Source: DATDIC01 sp963777625 (GTDB lineage: Bacteria > Pseudomonadota > Alphaproteobacteria > Acetobacterales > Acetobacteraceae). From it: a stretch of 64,000 bases of DNA. A model generated the notes under the pieces. It was not told the DNA's origin, made no database searches, and was given only the letters and a program-made list of their open reading frames with translations. Of the stretch, positions 17,890 through 26,868 are shown in pieces (the stretch's first letter is position 1; every line of letters starts with the position of its first letter). Location of the stretch: contig CAVZRO010000006.1 in the NCBI GenBank assembly GCA_963777625.1, forward strand, positions 258,634 to 322,633, read 5' to 3'. A program made the translations under genes and the position numbers.

Positions 17890-18213
17890 GCTCCCGCATC
17901 AATCGGATCAAGTTCGAGCAGAGCATCGTTCTCTGCGGTCAGAATCACGGGTCGGCAGAGTGCTTATTTTGCGAGCTCTCGGGCAGCCGTCGTCCTGATC
18001 GCCGGAGGCGGAAATCTGGATAGAAGTGGCGCTGACACTCTCCCTACCCTCACGCGCGGGTCACAGGTCACTATGCTAGCGGGCACAATAGGGGAAATCA
18101 ACGAGGCCCTAAATCGGCTAACAATATCGTCCGCCAACCCAGGAACAGTAATCGACATCGAGTTGTTCGGAGCCAGGGGCAACCTTGACCGGAAACAACT
18201 TCTTGTTCGGTGA
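17890..18213 (+). pseudogene. Orphan fragment resembling an adhesin beta-repeat
   Basis: The 470-base gap after the exported protein has no complete gene. One plus-strand frame stays open to a TGA at 18211 and reads like a beta-rich repeat of large RTX or cadherin-like adhesins: a segment QVTMLAGTIGEINEALNRL followed by TISSANPGTVIDIELFGARG. That spacing of G-T-I-x-E-I-N-x-A-L with a following Thr/Ser/Ala-rich strand is the family-like part. No start codon or ribosome site is visible at its left end, so it would be a truncated remnant. The identification rests on pattern memory only. The rest of the gap to 18356 shows nothing. Confidence 0.25.
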
Positions 18214-18356
18214 TACATTGCTCTGGGCAGAGTTGCGAGGCGATTGCCGGCGAGCCGGACCGCGGGGTGAAGCCGGCTAGGAGCCACACCCGGCCCGGCG
18301 TTCAGCTTCACAAACAACGTGACATAAGCCGTCTGCCCCCATACGTCGCGCCCATT

Positions 18357-19217
18357 TCAACCGCCCATAAACGCCCCCATCCACCCCTCATACTCCCCTT
18401 CCCTCAACACCCGCTTCATCAACTCCGCCGACGCCACGCCCGTCAGTTTCGCCGGCGGCGTGCCTTCCCGCAGCGCCTTCAGCGTCGCGTACACCGCCTG
18501 CACCGAAGCCGCGAACGGCTGATGCCCCTGCAACGCGATCCGCACGCGCCGGCTCGCCAGATAGTCGCGGTCCGACAGCTCCGCCGAAACGCCGCCCAGC
18601 AGCAACGGCACCCGCACCGCATCCGCAATCGCGTCCAGTTGCGCGCGCGTCATCCCGCCGGCAAAAAACAGCCCGTCCACCCCCGCCGCCTCATACGCCC
18701 GAGCCCGCGCAATCGCGTCCTCCGTTCCGGTCAGGCTCGGCGCGCTGGTGCGGCCAAGGATGCACAGCGACGCATCCTCCCGCGCCGCCACCGCGGCCCG
18801 CATCTTCCCCACGCCCTCCTCCAGCGAAATCAGCACCGGCTTCGCCTCGCCATACCCGCGCGGCAGCCGCGTATCCTCAATGGTCAGCGCAGCCACGCCG
18901 GCGGTCTCCAGCTCCTGCACCGTGCGCATCACGTTCAGCGCGTTGCCGTAGCCATGATCCGCATCCACCATCAGCGGCAGCTTGCCGGCACGGTTGATCC
19001 GGTACGCCTGCGCCGCGAACTCCGACAGGGTCAGCACGATCAGGTCCGGCGCCCCCAGCACCGTGTAGCTGGCGATGGATCCGGCGAACATGCCGACCTC
19101 GAAGCCCAGCTCCTCGGCGATCCGCGCCGAGATCGGGTCGAACACCGACCCCGGATGCACGCACGCATCGCCGGCCAGGACGGCACGGTAGCGCTCGCGT
19201 CGATCGGTCCAATGCAT
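18357..19217 (-). CDS. Isocitrate lyase/PEP mutase-family protein, probable oxaloacetate decarboxylase
   Basis: A 286-aa TIM-barrel enzyme of the PEP mutase/isocitrate lyase superfamily. The metal-binding block is LPLMVDADHGYGNALNV (about residues 80-96), and IEDTRLPRGYG follows at strand 4. The sequence SVFDPISARIAEELGFEVGMFAGS at the start and the order of blocks resemble the Pseudomonas PA4872 oxaloacetate decarboxylase more than 2-methylisocitrate lyase, because the K-K-C-G-H catalytic loop of true lyases is absent. Decarboxylation of oxaloacetate or a related 2-oxoacid is therefore the best guess. It ends a co-directional cluster with a SnoaL-like gene and a nucleoside transporter. Confidence 0.8.
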   Translation of the reverse strand: MHWTDRRERYRAVLAGDACVHPGSVFDPISARIAEELGFEVGMFAGSIASYTVLGAPDLIVLTLSEFAAQAYRINRAGKLPLMVDADHGYGNALNVMRTVQELETAGVAALTIEDTRLPRGYGEAKPVLISLEEGVGKMRAAVAAREDASLCILGRTSAPSLTGTEDAIARARAYEAAGVDGLFFAGGMTRAQLDAIADAVRVPLLLGGVSAELSDRDYLASRRVRIALQGHQPFAASVQAVYATLKALREGTPPAKLTGVASAELMKRVLREGEYEGWMGAFMGG

Positions 19218-19227
19218 CGCGGTTCCC

Positions 19228-19650
19228 CTATGCCAGCGTCATACCGAGCTGATGATACATCGCCAGGAAGTCGAAATTGTTCCAGCCTTCCACGGCGCGA
19301 CCATCCTCGATACGCACCATGCACATGCCGGTAAAGCGCACCGGCTTGCCCGTGGGCGCGACCGGCAGCCCCGGCCCGGTATGGGTTCCGGTCACCACGC
19401 AGCGCACCGCAATCCGGTCGCCATCGACCAGCGAGTCCTCGATCTCGATATGAATGTCGGGGAACGCGGAGCGGAACCGGTCATGGAAGACGCGATACTC
19501 GGCGGCACCACGCACCGCATCGCCCTGTGGCTCGCGCAGCCCGTGCGCCACCCGTTCGGCCGGAAAGAACTCGTCGATCAGCGCGGTATTGCCCTGGTTC
19601 CACACCTCGTCGAACCATCGGTGCAGGATCGTGTTGTGCGGGTCCGCCAT
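19228..19650 (-). CDS. SnoaL-like / ester cyclase family protein
   Basis: A 140-aa NTF2-like fold protein. It begins with a helix (NTILHRWFDEVWNQGNTALIDEFF) and has the family block FHDRFRSAFPDIHIEIEDSLVDGDRIAVRCVVTGTHTG, then PTGKPVRFTGMCMVRIEDGRAVEGWNNFD. This is the SnoaL_2/ester-cyclase pattern, a family with cyclase, hydrolase and unknown members. It lies 10 bases upstream of the PEP mutase-family gene and 12 bases after the transporter, so all three are probably one operon. The substrate is not known. Confidence 0.82.
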   Translation of the reverse strand: MADPHNTILHRWFDEVWNQGNTALIDEFFPAERVAHGLREPQGDAVRGAAEYRVFHDRFRSAFPDIHIEIEDSLVDGDRIAVRCVVTGTHTGPGLPVAPTGKPVRFTGMCMVRIEDGRAVEGWNNFDFLAMYHQLGMTLA

Positions 19651-19662
19651 CGTCGCCTCCCC

Positions 19663-20904
19663 TCAGGCCAGCATCCCGGCCAGCGCGCCGCTCATGCAGG
19701 TCGCCAGCGTTCCGGACAGGATCGAACGCAACCCGAGGCTGATAATCTCCTGCCGCCGCTCCGGCACCATCGCGCCCAGCCCTCCGATCACGATCCCCAG
19801 GCTGCCGAAATTCGCAAACCCGCACAACGCATAGGTCAGGATGATCCGTGATCGCGGCGTCAGCACCTGTGGCCCCATGCTCCCCAGGGTCGCATAGGCG
19901 ACGAACTCATTCAGCACGGTCTTGGTCGCCATCAGCCCCGCCGCCACGCCGGACTCCGCCCAGGGAATGCCGATCAGCCACATCACCGGCCGGAACGGGA
20001 TCGCAAACAGGCTCTGCAGCGTTATCGGCGCACTGCCCCAATACGGCAGCAACCCCAGCGCCATGTTTACCAGTGCTACGAAAGAGACTGCCACCAGCAA
20101 GGTGGCGAGAATGGCGGCCAGGATTGGGATTCCGGCCAGTGTGCCGCGCACCAGCGCGTCCAGTGCACTCACCGGCGGATCATGCAGCTCCAGTCTCACC
20201 GGTTCGTCAGGTGCCGGGCCGAACGGCACCATCAGTGCCGCCACCGCCAGTCCGGCCGGCGTGCTGATGACGGAGGCGATCAGGATATTGCCGAGCGCAT
20301 TCGGCAGAATCGGCGCCAGGAACCCGGCATAGATCACCATCACCGTACCCGCCACGCCCGCCATCCCGCAGGTCATCAGCGCGAACAACTCGCCACGCTG
20401 CATCCGCGCGAGATAAGGGCGCACCAGCAGTGGTGCCTCGATCATGCCGACGAACACGTGCACCGCCGCCCCCAGCGCCAGGGCCCCGCCGATGCCCATC
20501 ACGCGCCGCAGCACCCAGGCGAACAGGGCCGTGACCCGCTGCAATATCCCCCAGTAAAACAGCAGCGACGCCAGCGCGCTGATCACGATCACCAGCGGCA
20601 TGGCGCGGAACGCCAGAATGAAGCTGGCGCCCGGGTGGCTCTCCACGAACGGCAGCGGACCACCGCCCAGGTAGCCGAACACAAAGCCGGTGCCGGCATC
20701 GGTGGCCGTTTGCAATGCATTCGCCGCACGGTTCAGCAGCATGATCGCCGCGATGGCCGGGCGGAAGTGGATCAGCAGAAGCGCAAGAACGAGCTGGAGC
20801 ACCACGCCGGCGACCACGGTGCGCCACGGAATACGGCTACGCGCCTCGGAGATAAGCCAGGCCAGGAAAAGCAGGACAAGTTCCGCCAGTGCAGCTCGGA
20901 GCAT
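19663..20904 (-). CDS. Concentrative nucleoside transporter, NupC family
   Basis: A 413-aa inner-membrane symporter. The three CNT domains are in order: an N-terminal helix pair (LVLLFLAWLISEARSRIPWRTV), the gate domain with FVFGYLGGGPLP, and a C-terminal core with the signature TKTVLNEFVAYATLG then LTYALCGFANFGSLGIVIGGLG. It imports nucleosides with H+ or Na+. The start at 20904 (MLRAALAELV) is chosen because the longer frame to 21582 is only the antisense-like shadow of the adjacent TPP-enzyme gene. The ribosome site is weak. A palindromic CACGGAG repeat lies just upstream. Confidence 0.9.
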   Translation of the reverse strand: MLRAALAELVLLFLAWLISEARSRIPWRTVVAGVVLQLVLALLLIHFRPAIAAIMLLNRAANALQTATDAGTGFVFGYLGGGPLPFVESHPGASFILAFRAMPLVIVISALASLLFYWGILQRVTALFAWVLRRVMGIGGALALGAAVHVFVGMIEAPLLVRPYLARMQRGELFALMTCGMAGVAGTVMVIYAGFLAPILPNALGNILIASVISTPAGLAVAALMVPFGPAPDEPVRLELHDPPVSALDALVRGTLAGIPILAAILATLLVAVSFVALVNMALGLLPYWGSAPITLQSLFAIPFRPVMWLIGIPWAESGVAAGLMATKTVLNEFVAYATLGSMGPQVLTPRSRIILTYALCGFANFGSLGIVIGGLGAMVPERRQEIISLGLRSILSGTLATCMSGALAGMLA

Positions 20905-20920
20905 ATCAAGGAAGAGTCGA

Positions 20921-21005
20921 CACGGAGAACACGGAGGTCCCACGGAGAGCCACGGAGGAGCAACCACCCTCCGTGGCTCTCCGTGGAATCTCCGTGCGCT
21001 CCGTG
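20921..21005. repeat. Palindromic CACGGAG/CTCCGTG intergenic repeat
   Basis: The spacer between the transporter and TPP-enzyme genes is made of CACGGAG units in one direction followed by CTCCGTG units in the other. The core arms 20941-20958 and 20968-20985 are a perfect 18-base inverted repeat around a 9-base loop; outer units add further imperfect pairing. CACGGAG/CTCCGTG palindromes of this kind are common interspersed elements in many GC-rich genomes. It could fold into a strong hairpin in RNA between the two genes. Confidence 0.85.
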
Positions 21006-21071
21006 TGAAACTCTTTCTGCCGATCGGCGACCGCCCGTCGCTCCGGCAACGGCCCCGAGACGAGCATTGTC

Positions 21072-22724
21072 CTATCGACGCTGGTTGAACGGGAAATACG
21101 CCGGGAATTCCCCGACTTTCCCCATATCCACTTCCACCAGGCTGACACCCGTGTGCGCCAGCCCCTGCGCAACCGCGGTTCCGAACGCGTCGCCGCGCTC
21201 CACCCGGCGGTACGGAATGCCGGCCAGTTCCGCGAGGCCGCGCAGATCCGGGTTCTGCAGGTCGGCGAAGAAGCGCCGCCCATTCTGGGTGGCGTCCTGG
21301 ATGCGCTTGATCACGCCGTAACCGCGGTCGTTCATGACAACGATGGTGAGATCGAGGTTTTCCTGTACCGCGGTCCACAACTCCCCGACATTCAGGAAAA
21401 AGCCGCCGTCCCCGGTCATGATGATGGTCTTGTGGCCGTTTGCGGCCGCGGCCGCGCCAATGCCCAGCGCCAGGCCCTGACCGATGCCCGCGCCCACCGG
21501 ATAGACGTTCTGGTGCGGGTCGTAGAGCGGGAAGACGCGGTTGCCCCAGGTCGTGTTGCTCTGGGTGATGTCGCGGACCCAAATCGCGTCCTTCGGCAGC
21601 ATCGGCCGAAGCTGGTCGGGGAAGCTGCCATAGGGGCCGAGCGTTGCCAGGTACTCTGCGCGTGCCCCCTGTTTCAGCTCGGCGAAATCTTTCTGGAACG
21701 CGGGATCGGGCTGGAACCGGCCTTCGATCCGCTGCAGCAGACCGGCGAGTGCCAGCTTTGCATCGCCGCAGACGAAATACTGGTTGGGATAGGTGCGGCC
21801 ATTGGCTATCGGATCGATGTCGATCTGGATCAGATTGGGCGGCAGCCTGACCGAGAAATCGCCGGTCTCGTGGCCGCGCAGGCGGGCGCCGACGACCAGC
21901 ATCAGATCGACGGTCTGGTAGAAATCCTGGATCGCCGGCATGCCGTTGCCGTGCAGACCGCCGAGGGTGCGCGGGTCGTCCTCCGGCACCAGGCCGCGGC
22001 CTTGCAGGCTGTTGACCATCGTGAAGCCAAGGTCCAGCAGGCGCCGTATCTCAGCGCCGGCCTGGCGCGCCCCGGCGCCGACCCACAGCATCGGGCGCCG
22101 GGCGCGCAGCACGCGGGCGGCAAGCTCATCCAGTTCGGCTGCGGCCGGGGCACGCGGGGGCGGGATCGGCAGGGTGAAGCCGTCCAGCAAAGCAGGGCGC
22201 TCGATCTCCACGCGTTGCAGATCGATCGGCACTTCCACGCTGACCGGTCCGGTTGGCGGGGTCAGCGCCTCGGTCGCAGCGCGGGTGAGTACACCAAGCG
22301 CCTGCTGGGCCGAGCGGATGCGGTAGGCCGACTTGGACACCGAGCGCAGCATGCCGAGCTGGTCATATGCATCATGGACGGTGCCCAACTCGCGGTCGGC
22401 AAATTTGGTCATGGTCTGGCCGGTAATGTGGAGCACCGGGGAGCCAGCAAAGCGCGCCTCCACCAAGCCGCCGACTGCATTCCCGGCACCGGGGCCGGTG
22501 GACGAGAAGATCACGCCCAAACCGCCGGACACTCGCGCATAACCGTCCGCCATGTGGGCGCCGCCCAGCTCGCCACGCGCCATCATGAAACGGATGGTGT
22601 TGCGCCGGCCGATCGCGTCCAGCATCGGGATATTATGCACCGAGGCAATGCCGAATGCCGTTGTCACGCCACAGGCGGCCAAAAACTCCGCCACCAGGTC
22701 GCCGACTGTATATGCGCTGGCCAT
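21072..22724 (-). CDS. Thiamine-pyrophosphate enzyme, acetolactate-synthase-like
   Basis: A 550-aa TPP-dependent enzyme with the usual three domains: TPP_enzyme_N (about 5-175), central domain (about 190-320) and TPP_enzyme_C (about 380-530). The catalytic Glu of the family lies in MARGELGGAHMADGYAR. The TPP/Mg2+ motif begins GDGGFFLNVGELWTA and ends VVMNDRGYGV. It belongs to the acetolactate synthase, benzoylformate decarboxylase and oxalyl-CoA decarboxylase superfamily; residues deciding between these were not assigned. It probably decarboxylates a 2-oxoacid in the cytoplasm. It stands upstream of the nucleoside transporter in the same direction. Confidence 0.85.
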   Translation of the reverse strand: MASAYTVGDLVAEFLAACGVTTAFGIASVHNIPMLDAIGRRNTIRFMMARGELGGAHMADGYARVSGGLGVIFSSTGPGAGNAVGGLVEARFAGSPVLHITGQTMTKFADRELGTVHDAYDQLGMLRSVSKSAYRIRSAQQALGVLTRAATEALTPPTGPVSVEVPIDLQRVEIERPALLDGFTLPIPPPRAPAAAELDELAARVLRARRPMLWVGAGARQAGAEIRRLLDLGFTMVNSLQGRGLVPEDDPRTLGGLHGNGMPAIQDFYQTVDLMLVVGARLRGHETGDFSVRLPPNLIQIDIDPIANGRTYPNQYFVCGDAKLALAGLLQRIEGRFQPDPAFQKDFAELKQGARAEYLATLGPYGSFPDQLRPMLPKDAIWVRDITQSNTTWGNRVFPLYDPHQNVYPVGAGIGQGLALGIGAAAAANGHKTIIMTGDGGFFLNVGELWTAVQENLDLTIVVMNDRGYGVIKRIQDATQNGRRFFADLQNPDLRGLAELAGIPYRRVERGDAFGTAVAQGLAHTGVSLVEVDMGKVGEFPAYFPFNQRR

Positions 22725-22786
22725 GCTGCTTGTCCGCTCCCACCACTTCGGAGCAGGAGGCTGGATCAGCCGCCAGGGACCGTCAA

Positions 22787-23125
22787 TCAGCGTTCGGTTT
22801 CGTCGTTGTCAGGCTCGACCTCGATATCCGGACCGATCGCATCGGCATCGTCTTCCAGATCGCCTGTGTCTTCAATGACATCCTCTTCGGCCTCGTCAGG
22901 GACGCCCTCGACCTCGATCTCGGCGTCTTCCAGGCCAGGCGCGGGCACCGGCTTCTTGGGGCGCTTCTCTTCGACGACATTACCGCTGGGACGGCGCACC
23001 CGCGGCTGTTCGATCGGCTGCTCGGTGCCGCATTTGGGACAGATGGCCGGCACTTTGGCGAGATCATAAAAGCGAGTGTTGCAAGCGACGCAGACGCGCT
23101 TGGTGCCGAGTTCGGGCTTCAGCAT
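22787..23125 (-). CDS. TIGR02300 / FYDLN acidic-domain protein
   Basis: A 112-aa protein typical of alphaproteobacteria. The N-terminus holds a zinc-ribbon-like pair of C-x2-C motifs (CVACNTRFYDLAKVPAICPKCG) that includes the name-giving FYDL segment. The C-terminal half is highly acidic with many Glu and Asp. Function is unknown; the conserved place next to aroA (here divergent from it) is a useful lineage marker. No unusual feature is seen in the gene itself. Confidence 0.9.
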   Translation of the reverse strand: MLKPELGTKRVCVACNTRFYDLAKVPAICPKCGTEQPIEQPRVRRPSGNVVEEKRPKKPVPAPGLEDAEIEVEGVPDEAEEDVIEDTGDLEDDADAIGPDIEVEPDNDETER

Positions 23126-23370
23126 GCCGGGCCTCGAAGGGGTTCAGGAAAGCGGGCGCCTGTGCCATCGGTGAGCGAGGCTGTCAAATGCGGAATGTCC
23201 AGCGCGGCCAGAATCGTAAGATGTTTCGTTGCCGCCGGGTCCACAACCCCGCCGTACCGCCGCCCGGACTTTTAGGAAATCCAGGAACGCCCGTCCGGGC
23301 GGGCGGGTTCGCGATCGTGACAACCCGGTACGCCATCGTCAGCCCGGCATTTGCATGTTAATCGCCAGGC

Positions 23371-24705
23371 ATGAGCACGATTGAAGCAGTGCAGGTGGTA
23401 TCCCGCCGACCCGCAGCCGGCCTGCGCGGGAGCATCTCCGTCCCCGGCGATAAGTCGATCAGCCATCGCGCGTTGATGTTCGGAGCGCTCGCGGTCGGAG
23501 AGACGCGGATCACCGGGCTACTGGAGGGCGAAGACGTGCTGCGCACGGCCGCAGCGATGCGGGCGCTCGGCGCCGAGGCAGAACACGGCACGGACGGCGT
23601 GTGGCGCGTGGCCGGCCGCGGAATCGGCGGCCTGACAGAGCCGGCGGATGTGTTGGACATGGGCAATTCCGGAACCGCGGCCCGGCTGCTGTGCGGCATT
23701 CTCGCCAGCCACCCATTATTTTCCGTCATGACCGGCGACGCCAGCCTTCGCGGACGGCCAATGCGCCGTGTGATCGAGCCCCTGTCGGCGTGCGGCGCCC
23801 GCTTTGCCTCGCGGGACGGCGGCCGGATGCCGCTGGCGATCGAAGGCGCGCGGCACGCGCTGCCGCTGGAGTACCGCGTACCTGTACCGTCGGCGCAGGT
23901 GAAGTCCGCCGTGCTGCTGGCCGGGCTGAATGCGCCGGGCATCACCCGGGTCGAAGAGCCGGAGGCGACGCGCGACCACACCGAGAACATGCTGCGGCAT
24001 TTCGGGGCCCAGGTCAGCGTCGAGCCGGCCGGAGCGGGCCGGGTGATCACGCTTGTCGGCCAGCCGGAGCTGCATGGCGCGGACGTCCTGGTGCCGGCCG
24101 ATCCGTCCTCGGCCGCGTTTCCGGTGGCGGCGGCATTGCTGGTGCCGGGTTCGCAGGTCACGATCGAGGGGCTCTGCCTCAATCCGCTGCGCACCGGGAT
24201 GTTGGCCACGCTGCGCGAGATGGGCGCCGACATCGCCGTGGAGAATGCGCGCGTGGAAGGCGGCGAGCCGGTCGGCGACCTGGTGATCCGGAACGGCACG
24301 CTGCGCGGCGTGGACGTGCCTTGGGAACGAGCTCCCAGCATGATCGACGAGTACCCGGTCCTGGCCGTGGTCGCCGCAAGCGCGGAAGGGACGACCCGGA
24401 TGCGCGGCCTGAAGGAGCTCCGGGTGAAGGAGAGCGACCGCCTCTCGGCGACGGCCGCGATGCTGGCGGATAACGGCGTGCGTGTGGAGATCGACGGAGA
24501 CGACCTGGTGGTGCATGGCACCGGGCGGCCACCACCGGGCGGGGCGCTGGTACGGACGCACATGGACCATCGGATCGCGATGAGCGCGCTGGTGCTGGGA
24601 ACCGCGGCCGAGCGGCCGGTGCCGGTGGATGATGTGGCGTTCATCGATACTAGTTTTCCGGGATTCATCAGGCTGATGAACGAGCTCGGCGCGGCGATGG
24701 CGTAA
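23371..24705 (+). CDS. aroA: 3-phosphoshikimate 1-carboxyvinyltransferase (EPSP synthase)
   Basis: A 444-aa EPSP synthase, step six of the shikimate pathway in the cytoplasm. PEP- and shikimate-binding blocks are visible: GDKSISHRALMFGALA near residue 29, MGNSGTAARLLCG near 95, LRGRPMRRVIEPL near 126, and RVKESDRLSATAAML near 351. Length agrees with the alphaproteobacterial class II enzymes. The next gene, cmk, starts five bases after its stop, so the two are one operon. Confidence 0.96.
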   Translation: MSTIEAVQVVSRRPAAGLRGSISVPGDKSISHRALMFGALAVGETRITGLLEGEDVLRTAAAMRALGAEAEHGTDGVWRVAGRGIGGLTEPADVLDMGNSGTAARLLCGILASHPLFSVMTGDASLRGRPMRRVIEPLSACGARFASRDGGRMPLAIEGARHALPLEYRVPVPSAQVKSAVLLAGLNAPGITRVEEPEATRDHTENMLRHFGAQVSVEPAGAGRVITLVGQPELHGADVLVPADPSSAAFPVAAALLVPGSQVTIEGLCLNPLRTGMLATLREMGADIAVENARVEGGEPVGDLVIRNGTLRGVDVPWERAPSMIDEYPVLAVVAASAEGTTRMRGLKELRVKESDRLSATAAMLADNGVRVEIDGDDLVVHGTGRPPPGGALVRTHMDHRIAMSALVLGTAAERPVPVDDVAFIDTSFPGFIRLMNELGAAMA

Positions 24706-24710
24706 CCGCG

Positions 24711-25355
24711 ATGCCGCCGCTGGTCATCGCAATTGACGGCCCGGCGGCAGCGGGCAAGGGCACGCTGGCGCGGCGGATCGCGGCGGCGCTCGGGTTGCCG
24801 TACCTCGAATCCGGGCTGCTCTATCGCGCGGTGGGGCGGCGGGTGTTGGATGCGGGCCTCGATCCGACGGATCGGGTCGCGGCGGTAGCAGCCGCGCGCG
24901 CACTCGAGCCGGCGGACCTGGAGCGGCCGGACCTGCGCGGCCCGGAGGCCGATGCTGCTTCAAGCGCGGTGGCGGCGGTTCCCGATGTCCGCGCGGCGCT
25001 GCTGGCTTTCCAGCGCGGGTTCGTCCGGTCCGCGGGAGCGGTGATCGATGGCCGCGATATCGGGACGGTCGTGTTGCCGAACGCGACCGTGAAGCTTTTC
25101 GTGACAGCCGATCCCGCTGAGCGGGCGCGACGTCGCTACCTGGAGCTGCAGGCAAAAGGAACCAACGTCACGCCGGCTCAGGTATCGGCGGACATGGCAG
25201 CACGGGACCGGAGAGATGCCGGACGGGACATCGCCCCGATGACACCGGCCAAAGACGCCGTGCTGGTGGATACCACAGGGCAGGATCCGGATAGCGTGTT
25301 CGAGACGGCAATGGCGGCGATCCGGCACAAATTGCCACGAGGCGAACCCCGGTAA
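24711..25355 (+). CDS. cmk: (d)CMP kinase
   Basis: A 214-aa cytidylate kinase. The P-loop is GPAAAGKGTLARRIAAALG at residues 9-27, followed by LPYLESGLLYRAVG. The NMP-binding and lid regions appear as VIDGRDIGTVVLPNATVKLFVTA and RARRRYLELQAKG, with DRRDAGRDIAPM before the end. It phosphorylates CMP and dCMP using ATP. It sits in the conserved aroA-cmk order, but rpsA, which usually follows cmk in alphaproteobacteria, is absent; a convergent oxidoreductase gene follows instead. Confidence 0.95.
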   Translation: MPPLVIAIDGPAAAGKGTLARRIAAALGLPYLESGLLYRAVGRRVLDAGLDPTDRVAAVAAARALEPADLERPDLRGPEADAASSAVAAVPDVRAALLAFQRGFVRSAGAVIDGRDIGTVVLPNATVKLFVTADPAERARRRYLELQAKGTNVTPAQVSADMAARDRRDAGRDIAPMTPAKDAVLVDTTGQDPDSVFETAMAAIRHKLPRGEPR

Positions 25356-25422
25356 GCTCGGCGCGTGCGGACCGCCAACCGGGAGATTGCCATCAACGAC
25401 AAGCTGCCAAAGCTGAAAGTTG

Positions 25423-26751
25423 TCATGCCGTGCCGAGGCTTTGTTTCGATCGGTTAGCCCGGGCGTCCTGCCAGTCCCAGGCACGCATCACCCACGGGAC
25501 GAACCAGGGGTTGCCGGAATAGAGCGGGACAGTCGGGAACGGCCGGTCGGCGAAGATGGTGTCGGCGTCCCGCGCACCGAGGATCCGGCGAGCCGCCTTG
25601 ATGCCGAAATAAGTCCCCATCGGGACGCCAGCAAAACAATAGCCCATCGCATAGATCATGCCGTCATGGCTGCCGAGATGCGGCCAGAGATCGAAGGTGC
25701 CAGCGCAGCGCCCGGTCCAGGCTCGGCTGAGGGATGTACCGGCGAGGTCCGGGACCAGCCGGTCAAGTCTTTGCTGAAGGATGCCCGCCATGATCAGCGG
25801 GTCGGTTTCCCCGTTGCCGGTGCGGCCGCCGAACAGGATGCGATCGCCGTCGGGCGAGCGGCGGATGAAGTCGATGTTGTGGTTGTCATCGAGACCAGTG
25901 CGGCCAGCGGGCAGCACGCGATCCAGGATATCCGGCGATAAAGTTTCGGTAGCAACCATGAAGGCATCGAACGGAACGACCCGGCGGGCTAACCAGGGCG
26001 TGACCCGGCTGGTATAGCCGTTGGTGGCGACGACAACGTTCCGGGCAATCAGCTTGCCGCGGCTGGTAGTGAGGGTGAATCCGGGTTCGTTGGGAACAAT
26101 GCGGGTAACTTCCGTGAGAGGGTGGAGTTCCGCACCGGCATTGGAAGCCCGCTCCAGCAGACCCTGGTGATAGAGGCCGGGATGAATGGAGGCGAGATCC
26201 GGAATGACCGCGCCGCCGTGATAGGCGTCCGAGCCGATTTCGGTGTGCTGGCGGGCGCGCGGGACCATCTCGAAGGGCTGGCCCAGGTGGCGGCGGCGCA
26301 GTTCGTATTCGGCGGCGATGCTGTCGTACTGGGCCGGTGAGACAGCCATGATGAAGCGGCCGCAGATGGAGAAATGACACTCTATCTGTTCGGTGTGCAC
26401 GGTTTCGGCAACGGCATCGAAGGCCGCCTGGAGCTCGCGATAGACGGTGATGGCGAAATCCGGTCCGCGTTTGCGGAGCAACTTGCCGAAGCTGTGCTTG
26501 AATGTGCGGCCGACATAGCCGGCATTGCGCGAAGAGGCGCCGACGCCGGGGACACCTCGATCGAGCACCACGACATGACGGCCGCCGCGCGCCAGATACA
26601 GCGCAGCGTTCAGGCCAGTGATGCCGGAACCGATGATCGCCACGTCGGCTTCGGCGGGAAGCGGGTTGGGCAGCGCGGTGGGACGCGGCGCGGCATCCCA
26701 CCAGTGCGGTTCGAGGCGGAAATCCGTGGCGAGGCGTGGAGTGGGAGTCAC
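25423..26751 (-). CDS. FAD-dependent oxidoreductase, DadA / amine-oxidase-like
   Basis: A 442-aa flavoenzyme with a DAO (D-amino acid oxidase-like) fold. The dinucleotide-binding motif is ADVAIIGSGITGLNAALYLARGG near residues 35-57 with the acidic end of strand 2 at VVVLDRG. The C-terminal FAD contact is YAMGYCFAGVPMGTYFG. Family relatives include gamma-glutamylputrescine oxidase (PuuB) and sarcosine or glycine oxidases. It likely oxidises an amine or amino acid. It is convergent with cmk. Confidence 0.85.
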   Translation of the reverse strand: MTPTPRLATDFRLEPHWWDAAPRPTALPNPLPAEADVAIIGSGITGLNAALYLARGGRHVVVLDRGVPGVGASSRNAGYVGRTFKHSFGKLLRKRGPDFAITVYRELQAAFDAVAETVHTEQIECHFSICGRFIMAVSPAQYDSIAAEYELRRRHLGQPFEMVPRARQHTEIGSDAYHGGAVIPDLASIHPGLYHQGLLERASNAGAELHPLTEVTRIVPNEPGFTLTTSRGKLIARNVVVATNGYTSRVTPWLARRVVPFDAFMVATETLSPDILDRVLPAGRTGLDDNHNIDFIRRSPDGDRILFGGRTGNGETDPLIMAGILQQRLDRLVPDLAGTSLSRAWTGRCAGTFDLWPHLGSHDGMIYAMGYCFAGVPMGTYFGIKAARRILGARDADTIFADRPFPTVPLYSGNPWFVPWVMRAWDWQDARANRSKQSLGTA

Positions 26752-26868
26752 AGGTAGTCCCGATCAGGGTGCTGGATGCTTCCGGAAGCGTGGGAGCATA
26801 CCGGGTATCATCGGCAACTCCAGTGACCGGCATGCCTTTCCGGCGGTGCTTTCCCGATCTATCGCGGT

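Noticed and set aside
17964..18317. Minus-strand 117-aa frame in the gap after the exported protein
   Set aside because: No ribosome site and no family; it is opposite to the better beta-repeat-like frame.
18210..19334. Long Arg/His-rich plus-strand frame over the PEP mutase-family gene
   Set aside because: Typical high-GC antisense shadow.
20905..21582. N-terminal extension of the nucleoside transporter
   Set aside because: It overlaps the TPP-enzyme gene in another frame and does not resemble any transporter.
23126..23370. Possible tRNA between the FYDLN gene and aroA
   Set aside because: No cloverleaf-like arms or T-loop GTTCGAA sequence could be found there or elsewhere in the window.
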